The notes under the pieces were generated by a model. It did not search any database and was not told where the DNA came from. It saw only the letters and a program-made list of their open reading frames with translations. The translations under genes and the position numbers were made by a program. From NCBI GenBank assembly GCA_902651635.1, contig CACRSC010000009.1:319155-355844 (forward strand): DNA of 36,690 nt. The letters run 5' to 3'. Every line of letters starts with the position of its first letter. Within the stretch, counting starts at the first letter, position 1. This document shows positions 29,980-36,690 of the stretch, in pieces. This DNA is from Mastigamoeba balamuthi (taxonomy: Eukaryota; Evosea; Mastigamoebida; Mastigamoebidae).

Positions 29980-30354
29980 TCAGCGACGGAACGCCGAGTT
30001 CTTGCCGCCGACAATGCGCACGTACTTGAGGCGGTCGGGGCTGCTCGCCACGTGGTACGGCGTCTCCACCGGCGACAGCGACCCCGTGCAGCGCGGGCTG
30101 GGCCTCACCAGCACCGCCTGCGCCCCGCTGTCCCCGCACAGCTCCTCTCCCGACCGCCCAAACAGCATCTGCAGAGGTCCTGGTGCTGCGCCGATGTGTC
30201 AGAGACGGGGAAGCGGTGCTCATCGAGGTCCCGCAGGGCTGGGAAGTGTACCTGGGGCGCGTTCGGGGACGACGTGGGAAGAGTGCCGGTGATTGTTGCC
30301 GCGCATAAGAGCGCGCAGCTCGGCCTCAAAGTCGTCGTCGAGTTCAGAGGACAT
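29980..30354 (-). CDS. Small orphan protein, 102 aa, two exons
   Basis: Exon 1 is 30354-30252 (MSSELDDDFEAELRALMRG) and exon 2 is 30185-29980, ending GGKNSAFRR. The 66-nt intron starts GTACAC, has a CTGAC branch site and ends GCGCAG; a different acceptor 17 nt downstream would break the frame. The product has an acidic helical head and a predicted strand-rich second half (YHVASSPDRLKYVRIVGGK). The family is not recognised. A GTGCGG donor near 30478 and a CCCCAG acceptor two bases before the ATG suggest an additional intron in the 5' leader. Confidence 0.6.
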
Positions 30355-31067
30355 GGCTGGGGCGGGGGGGAAGGGGCGAGTATTAAACAGATGGAGGGCG
30401 GGGCCGAGGGGTGGTGGTGGGTGCGAAGTGGGTGCGGGGTGTTCCTCAACGTGTGTAAATGTGGGGAGAGGGGACCGCACCTTGCTGACAGGACTAAAAC
30501 AGTCACGGTGCACGAAATCTTCACTTCGCCGAATCGGTGCGTAGCTATCGACCAGTCTGGATAAGCTCTTCGTCCCGCAGGGAATAACGTCCGCCGGTGG
30601 TCCGGCGACCACCGGCGATCCTCGGAGACGCGAGCCCCACTAGAACCTCAGTTACCGAGCACCCTCGACCCGCAGCGACGAGCCCTGAGGCGCTTTTCCC
30701 GGTTTTTCTCGTTTTGCCAGGAGAAATTCGCGAGTCCGGTTGTTCTGCAGCAGATCATTTCCACAGATATAAGACCCGTTTCCCGTATCGGTCAGTTTTC
30801 CCTTACTCACAAAAAGTACGGCATCGCGTGTGTGCATAGCATCCCCTCTCCCGAGACTTCTGCCCTGGCCAGCCTCATGAGGGGCAACTCGCAAACACGA
30901 CAAGCGGGGGGCGGAGCAGAACAGAACAACGACCTCTGTTGTGTGTTTGTGCTTTGAGTTGTTGTGTTGTTACCTTTTTTGTTCGTGCGCGGGTGTCCCT
31001 TCTTGCCGACACTCTGTGCTCGCATTCGTCGCACGACGACGACGACGACGGCGGCGACCAGCCGGCG
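30355..31067. other. 713-bp region without a recognised gene
   Basis: Holds the leader of the 102-aa gene (including a possible 5'-leader intron at about 30357-30477) and the 3' end of the VPS9 gene. Nothing else could be supported; a CAGATATAAG TATA-like string occurs near 30763 on the plus strand with no gene attached. Confidence 0.45.
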
Positions 31068-34000
31068 TCACGGACGCGGCGGCGGCGCCGTCGGTGGCGG
31101 CACGAAGAAGTCGTCGACGCTCGCGGTCGACGGCTGCGACGTCTGCGACGCCTGCGGCGGCGGGGGCGGCGGCGTCGACGGGGGCCCGACGTCGGCGGCC
31201 TCGTCGTCGAACGAGGGGGCGCCCGAGGCCGTCTGCCCGTCGCCGGCGTCGATGACGTGCTTGACCTGCTCCTTGACGTCCTCGGGGACCATGCGGTCGA
31301 GCAGCGACACGGCGCCGGCGCCGCTGCTGGCGGCCGCCTCGTCGTTGAAGGCGCTCGCGGCGCTGCGGGCGACCTCGTCGTCCTCGAGCGCGAGGATGAA
31401 CGAGAGGCACGTCTGGTACGTCACGAGGATGTAGCCCATCTCGCCGACGCTCTCGTTCTCGCTCATAAAGTCCTCGATGTACTTGGTCTCCGCGAACGGG
31501 TTCACCAGCTTCGACTTGAGCACCACAAACGCGAACAGCGGCAGGAACTCGTCCGCGGTGCTGCGCGCAAGGGGGGACGGAGGCGAGCGGGGCGTTAGAC
31601 AGGGCTCCCTCCCGTACTGTCACTGCAGACGTGGGCTCACATCTCGAGCTTCTCGGCCGACGGCTTGTCTTTTCTGTTCTCCCAGTACTTGATGACCGAC
31701 GCGTAGATGGCCTTGCCCGTCTCGACCAGAGTCTGCGCCTTCCTCCCCGGCGACGTCTGCAGCGGCAGCTGACGCAGCACTGGCGCGTGTCCGGCATTAC
31801 ACCGTTATAAAATTGAAATCGAACCCGGAGGTCTGAAATTGAAATTTGAAGTATGGCAACGCACGTTGGATGGCGTCCGAGTAGGGCATCCTCTCCACGG
31901 GGCCGTCGGGGTCGATGTGGCGCTCCTCGGTGAGCCAGAAGCGCTTGTTGATGCCGAGGTGCGCGGGGGTGATGTTCTGGAACGCGGTGATCTTCTTGAG
32001 GTGCGCCTCGTCGTCGTCCTTGAACTTGGCGCAGTACTTGGGGAACGTGATGTAGTGCAGCGCCTCGAACACATGCTCGAACAGCGCGTCCTCCACCACC
32101 TGCACCTTGGTCTTGAGCAGCTTGCCCTGGTGCCCCATCAGCGCCCCCTGCATCCTCTCTGTCGCCCCCGCATCGCAAAATTGGCCCCCCTGCCAGTGAG
32201 AAACTGACTTGGAGAATTTGCAGTGCACACAGACACAGAAATGAGTGCCGCACGTGTGCACGAGACGATGAGCTCGATGATCTTCTCGCGAGCCTCCTGC
32301 GAGCCGATGTCGGGCACGGCCGAGGCCTTGCCCACGCACTCTTCGACCTCCTTGATGAGCACGTCGTGCAGCGGGTGCTTGGGCATCTTGGTGACGCTGT
32401 TGAGGTGCTCGAGCATAAACGCCACGCTGAACTCCTCGTCGGACATCTTCTTGACCTTCTTCACCCACTCCTTGTCCCACTCCTTGGCGTCCTTGACCGT
32501 CGGCTCCTTCTTGGACTCCCTCTCGCTGATCCTGCGCCCACCAGAAGCTCAGACAGAGGGCCAAGGGAGGAGAACGCGGTGCACACGGACGCACTTGGGG
32601 GACTTGGGCTCGGCTTCGCTCTGGGGCGGCGAGGCAGTGACGGCCTGGGCGGCGGGCACCTGCTGCACTGCCCTCGTCGCCGAGATGACGGGAATCAGGC
32701 GGGGGCCCAGCGGCGTGTTGACCATCATGTAGCGCTGGGCGGCCAGCTTCTGCTGGTTCTGCTGGAACTTGGCGTAGTTCTGCTTGAGCGCCGCGTACTG
32801 CCCGTACTGCGCTGCGAAGCGGCCGCCGCGCTGCTGCTGCTGCTGCTGCTGGTAGGCCTGCGACGACATGTGCACGAGGCGGTAGTGCGGGCTGGCGAAG
32901 CGGTAGCCGCCCTGCGTCACCATGCGGCCGCCGTACATGAAGCGCTGCATGGGCATGCCGGACATGCCCTGCATGACGGGCATCATGGCGATCGTCCCGT
33001 TGGGCTGCCGCACGAGCACCTGCCCGCTGGGCATCGACATCTGCCGCAGGTGCGTCTGCGGCGCCACGTACAGCTGCCCGTTGGGCATCTGCACGAACCT
33101 CTGGCCCGCGTACCCGCCCATCTGCTGCATCTGCATGGGTGTCATCTGCGTCATCTGCCCCGCCTGCCCCAGCTGCCCTAGTTGTCCCATTTGGCCAATC
33201 TGGCCCATCTGGCCCATCTGACCGATTTGCCCCAGCTGGCCGACTTGCAGCGGCTGCACTTGCATGGGTGCCGCCTGCCCCAACTGCTGCATCTGCATGG
33301 GCGCCATCTGGCCTGGCTGACCCGGCTGGCCTGCCTGACCCGACGGGCTTGGCTGGCCTATCTGCTGCAGCTGCCCCAGCTGGGACGTCGGCGCCATCTG
33401 AGGCAACGGAATCGGAGGCATCGGGGCCAGCTTCAGCTGCCCCAGCGGAGCGACCAGCGAAGTGGCCTGCTGCGGCGCCTGCTGGACCTGTGGCAACTGT
33501 GCCTGCGCCACCTGCTGCTGCTGCTGCTGTTGCCCAGCCTGCGCTGGCTGAGATGGTTGTATCTTTACCGCAATCTGTGCTGGCAGCATCTCGGCAGAGC
33601 CCACAGCGGGCGCGAGCGCTTGGGCTGGCGCCAGTGCTTGGGCTTGGGCCTGAGCCTGGGCCTGCGCCTGGAGGAGCTGGTACTGGGCGGCCATCTGGGT
33701 GGCCTGCATCTGCTGCTGCCGTGCCTGCAGCTGCTGGTACTGCAGCGGCGTGATGACCTGCATGTGGCCGTTGGGCATCACCATGAACAGCTGAACTGTG
33801 CCCTGCGGCGTGATCTGCTGCACCACCTGCCCCGGATACACCATCCTGCAGAGAGGCGCGTGGGGGGTGTTCGTGTGTAAGAGTGTTACACGGTGCCAAA
33901 AGGGGCGCGCCCCCTGTTTGGAGTGTTGGTGGGGGGATACTCCCGGGGAATAAAGGGGAAAAACAGATGGGGGAGAAAACGACACACACGAGGCCTTTCC

Positions 34001-34494
34001 CGCGGCGTCCGCCCGCGTCTTCGTCGCGCTCGGCGGCCACAACCCCCTCGTCCGGCCACCCACCCGATGAAGAACCGTTTGCGCACACGGGAAACTGACG
34101 GGAAAACGAACGGAGCGACGAAGGTGCAATAAAAACGGGGGAAGACAAGCGGAAGAACCGAGAACAACGGCAGAAGCAGGCCGGGAAGGGGGCGGGCTCG
34201 CGCCCCGGGTGGGGGTTACAGGGGGTCCCCGTGGGTGGTGCTGGGGGGTGCCCGTGCGCACCTGACCGCTCCCGCCGGCGCCATGGCCCTCATGCGGAGC
34301 GTCTGCGGGCTGCCCGGGGCCACGAGGCCCTGTTGCTGCTGCAGCTGCACGACTGTGCCTGTGCGGGCGGGCACCGGGGACGCGGGGGCCGCCGGGCCGC
34401 CGCACGCCGCCTGGGCAGAGTCGAGCGAGTGGGCCGACAGCGTGCGCGTGACATGGGCGGCCGCAGGCGTCGCCTGGGGCTGCGGCTCGAACAT
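31068..34494 (-). CDS. VPS9-domain Rab5-type exchange factor with long Gln-rich N-terminus (895 aa, six exons)
   Basis: VPS9 domains load GTP on Rab5/Vps21 GTPases at early endosomes. Exons (minus): 34494-34262, 33845-32595, 32531-32254, 32158-31865, 31779-31641, 31560-31068. Residues ~1-490 are low-complexity: polyQ runs, AQAQAQ tracts and a block of GQxGQ repeats with Met/Leu/Ile at x, prion-like in composition. Residues ~500-690 are helical (FMLEHLNSVTKMPKHPLHD, MGHQGKLLKTKVQVVEDALF), fitting the helical bundle before VPS9. The core reads TADEFLPLFAFVVLKSKL (Asp735, Pro739), then NPFAETKYIEDF and GYILVTYQTCLSFI (Tyr775). Asp, Pro and Tyr match the catalytic set known in Rabex-5, but Val stands where the catalytic Thr is expected. 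The tail is Ser/Pro-rich with a poly-Pro run. The first intron is 416 nt and four of five introns begin GTGCG. Confidence 0.87.
33150..33350 (-). repeat. Coding repeat: GQxGQ and MQMQQ units in the VPS9 protein
   Basis: On the minus strand successive 6-nt-period codon pairs encode GQ plus a hydrophobic residue (GQLGQIGQMGQMGQIGQM), then MQMQQ units. Codons vary, so the repeat is conserved as protein rather than as a young DNA expansion. Confidence 0.8.
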
Positions 34495-34716
34495 TTCGGG
34501 TTTGGGTGCGCCGGAGAATCTGCTCGAAATATCGCCGGCGCCGTGGCCGGGCGCCGCCGCGCGCCTGTTCGGGCCAGTGTTCGGTTTTCCCCCCGATGAG
34601 CAGCTGCCCCGCGAGGGGAGTTCCCGATCCCTCAGATGTATGGCCTGCACCTGTCAGCGTCACTTGTCGGTGACGTGGAGATTTTGTCCTGTTTTCACAA
34701 GCGGCACCAGCACCCA
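34495..34716. promoter_or_regulatory. 222-bp divergent promoter between VPS9 and BAR genes
   Basis: The two start codons face away across 222 bp. On the VPS9 side GATATTTC (minus, 34533-34526) lies 32-39 nt before the ATG. On the BAR side a T-rich GAGATTTTGTCCTGTTTTC lies about 20-40 nt before the ATG. Shared control of two endocytic genes is inferred from layout only. Confidence 0.4.
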
Positions 34717-36690
34717 ATGGCGCAAATACTGAAGACCCTGCGGGGCAAGAAGCTCGACGTGCGGCACCCACCCCACTCTCGTCCATCGCGGGCCCGAGCA
34801 TCGGGCCTTAGGGTTCCTCTCCCTCACACTGCGCGCGCAGTACGGCGAGCGCGAGCGCAGCATCGACCCCAACTTCGAGGAGGCGCGCGAGCGCTTCAAC
34901 GTCATGTACGCCGACGTCCGCGAGATCCAGGACTCGCTCGACAAGATGCGCGCCTCCGACGTCGCAGGCGCGCCCGCACTCCCCACCCCCGCCGCTGGCT
35001 TTTTCCTATCGCCGGGAACGGTTTTCCTGGTCCGCACTGCTGCTGTGCGCCGTGTCTCTTGAAGGGACGCCGTCGATTTTCTGACAAACAACCCACCGCA
35101 GGCATGTGCGCGCCGCTCGAGGCGCTCAAGGGGTACTACGAGAACACGCCGTCCGCGCAGGAGGTGTGCGACGACGGCATACGCGGCGTCGAGGAGGCCT
35201 ACAACACATTTCTCGTGGGTCTCAAAAACCCGACTACCCTTTTCCTGCCGTCCCCACACCGCTTCTCACTCCCCACCCAAAAACTGGACACGGTGACGAC
35301 GACCACCGGCAGGCGTCGCATCAGCAAGCCTCGACCAAGATCCAAGCGTACTCGGACATGCTGGGCTACACCAAGGTCTGCGGTTTCCCCACCGCTTTTC
35401 CCATGCCCGCTGACGTCTCTCTGCCGCGTCTGTCGCCTGTGCCAGAGGAACATCGAGGCCAGGGACGCGGAGCTCGTGGCGCTGCTGAGGTGCAAGGAGC
35501 GCGGGGTGACGAGGCCGCTGGACGAGGCGGAGGTCCGCAGGCTGGACGAGCACCAGCGCACGTACGAGAGCCTGACGGAGCAGGTCAAGCGCGAGATCGA
35601 CGTGGCGTTCAGCACGCGCGCCGAGGCGTTCCACGAGCCGTACAACGCCATCGTGTCGATCCTGGCCTCGATCTTCTCGTCGCTGCACTACTCGATCGAC
35701 TCGGTCTGCGCGGGCATCGAGGGGACGGTCGCCTCGAGCTTCCAGGCGCCCTCGTACTCGCAGCCCGCGCAGGCGTTCGCTGCCGCAGCCCCCGGGAGCC
35801 AGCCGCTGGCCTCGCCCGGCGCGAGGATGGACTCCCCGCCGCCCGTGCCCGAGAAGCCCTCTGCTGCCGCGGCAGAAGGGCCGCCGGTGCCCCCCAAGCA
35901 CGTGCACAAGCCGTCGAGAGGTGCGTGCGGGCTCTTGCACGCTCGCCTGCACTTGGGAGACTACGTTACTGAGCTGGTCTGCTCGCAGGGCTGCCGGACG
36001 CACCGCACAGGGGCGCTCCTCTGCCGCCGACACCGGCGTCGCCTCCGCAGCTGCGGGAGGCCGTCCCGATTGCCACGGGGCCGCCGCCGAGCCAAGTCAA
36101 GAAGATCACGGGTAGGCAGATCGTTCACCCCCCAGGGATCCCAGTGGCTCATCTCCTGCCATCCTCCACCCAGTGCCTGAGCCTGTCATCACGTCGGACA
36201 TGGACGAGGACACCAAGAGCACGCTGCGCAAGAGATACGAGCAAGACAAGTGCGCAGAGTCGCACCTCACAATCGGCCCTGACCAAGCGTGACTGAGCAC
36301 TCGCGGCAGGGGGTGGGCCGAGCAGAAGATGATACTCGCGAAGCGCATCGAGGAGATGGAGTGGCAGCACAAGCAGGACCTCCTGAGGCGCGAGCAGGAG
36401 GACAAGAGAATCAAGTTCGCTCCTGCCTCCCCTGGGCGTGCTGACGGCTGGCGCCACTCTTGCAGGGACGAGTTCCTGAGGTCGCAGAGGGAGATCGACG
36501 AGCGGGTCAAGCAGGCACAGCTGCTCGCGGAGCAGGAGAACAGGGCGCGGGAGAAGCGCCTGCAGGATGACCTCGCCAAGGAGGCCGAGCGCAGCCAGGC
36601 CGCCATGGCGCAGCTGCAGCGCGAGTTCGAGGACAGCGAGAAGTCGGAGGAGCAGCTCCTCGCCGTCCGCAGGGCGCAGGAGGACAAGGA
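34717..36690 (+). CDS. BAR-domain protein with Pro-rich linker and C-terminal coiled coil (partial, runs off the window)
   Basis: BAR domains sense or form curved membranes in endocytosis. Exons: 34717-34758, 34841-34967, 35102-35214, 35313-35375, 35446-35920, 35989-36111, 36174-36249, 36310-36414, 36466-36690 (open end). The N-terminal ~250 residues are helical: MAQILKTLRGKKLDYGE, FNVMYADVREIQDSLDKM, LEALKGYYENTPSAQEV, KIQAYSDMLGYTKRN and LTEQVKREIDVAFSTRAEAF, with spacing like amphiphysin/BIN-type N-BAR proteins. A Pro-rich linker with SH3-ligand-like PPPVPEKP and PPVPPKH follows, then a charged coiled coil rich in Glu, Arg, Lys and Gln to the window end. Intron 34968-35101 starts GCGCGC and is inferred as GC-AG because no GT donor fits the phase. 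At least ~449 residues; the C-terminus is missing. Confidence 0.82.

Noticed and set aside
30597-30839. 80-codon plus-strand open frame
   Set aside because: Starts at GTG, has mixed composition and no splice or domain support.
31797-34148. 783-codon minus-strand open frame
   Set aside because: Out-of-frame reading of the Gln-rich VPS9 exon; it is composed of Ala/Gly/Asp repeats and breaks the VPS9 domain.

Overview
The window is nuclear DNA from a GC-rich eukaryote with compact, intron-dense genes. Introns are mostly 44-130 nt, usually have a CTRAC- or CTCAC-like branch site, and interrupt well-conserved protein families at positions where the reading frame resumes. The gene set points to a free-living flagellated protist: an axonemal dynein heavy chain, the Golgi protein CASP, a leishmanolysin-type protease, a Rab5-type VPS9 exchange factor, a BAR protein and a FANCB-like protein. 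A spliced acetate kinase whose nucleotide-pocket motif looks like the pyrophosphate-dependent Entamoeba enzyme makes an amoebozoan, perhaps a Mastigamoeba-like archamoeba, the best guess. That assignment is inference. All exon boundaries below were worked out by hand from reading frame, splice sites and family conservation; no alignment program was run.

Layout. 1-377: a 21-base G run (probably the contig edge) and a small minus-strand gene. 455-7037: the C-terminal ~1,950 residues of a dynein heavy chain, starting abruptly inside AAA3. 7180-10479: three tandem intronless paralogues of an unrecognised four-helix membrane protein. 10632-12317: acetate kinase. 12598-14281: an unrecognised Ser/Pro-rich protein. 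14605-14940 (minus): a single-domain SBDS/FYSH protein. 15448-15674: a 49-residue membrane microprotein. 16066-18800 (minus): CASP. 19016-21141: FANCB-like propeller protein. 21314-23705 (minus): leishmanolysin-like metalloprotease with IPT domain and membrane anchor. 24357-27441: phospholipase with two PH domains and a patatin domain. 27618-29332: glycerophosphocholine acyltransferase. 29980-30354 (minus): a 102-residue orphan. 31068-34494 (minus): VPS9-domain protein with a long Gln-rich N-terminus. 34717 to the end: a BAR-domain protein, cut by the window edge.

Functional grouping. The right half is rich in membrane and lipid traffic: PH-PH-patatin lipase and GPC acyltransferase lie in tandem, and the VPS9 and BAR genes are divergent across a 222-bp spacer. 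CASP also belongs to membrane traffic. There are no operons; genes are in mixed orientation with short divergent or convergent spacers.

Main points for a second look: (1) the dynein gene has no visible start and opens on a splice acceptor 77 bp from a divergent gene, so it is a candidate split (possibly trans-spliced), truncated or edge-interrupted gene; (2) about 8 of 62 inferred introns begin with GC rather than GT, and about half of the GT introns begin GTGCG; (3) the acetate kinase lacks the canonical GIGEN motif; (4) the tandem four-helix family has a candidate myristoylation site, a shared upstream motif and unusual synonymous-site conservation; (5) the PH-PH-patatin and Gln-rich VPS9 architectures.
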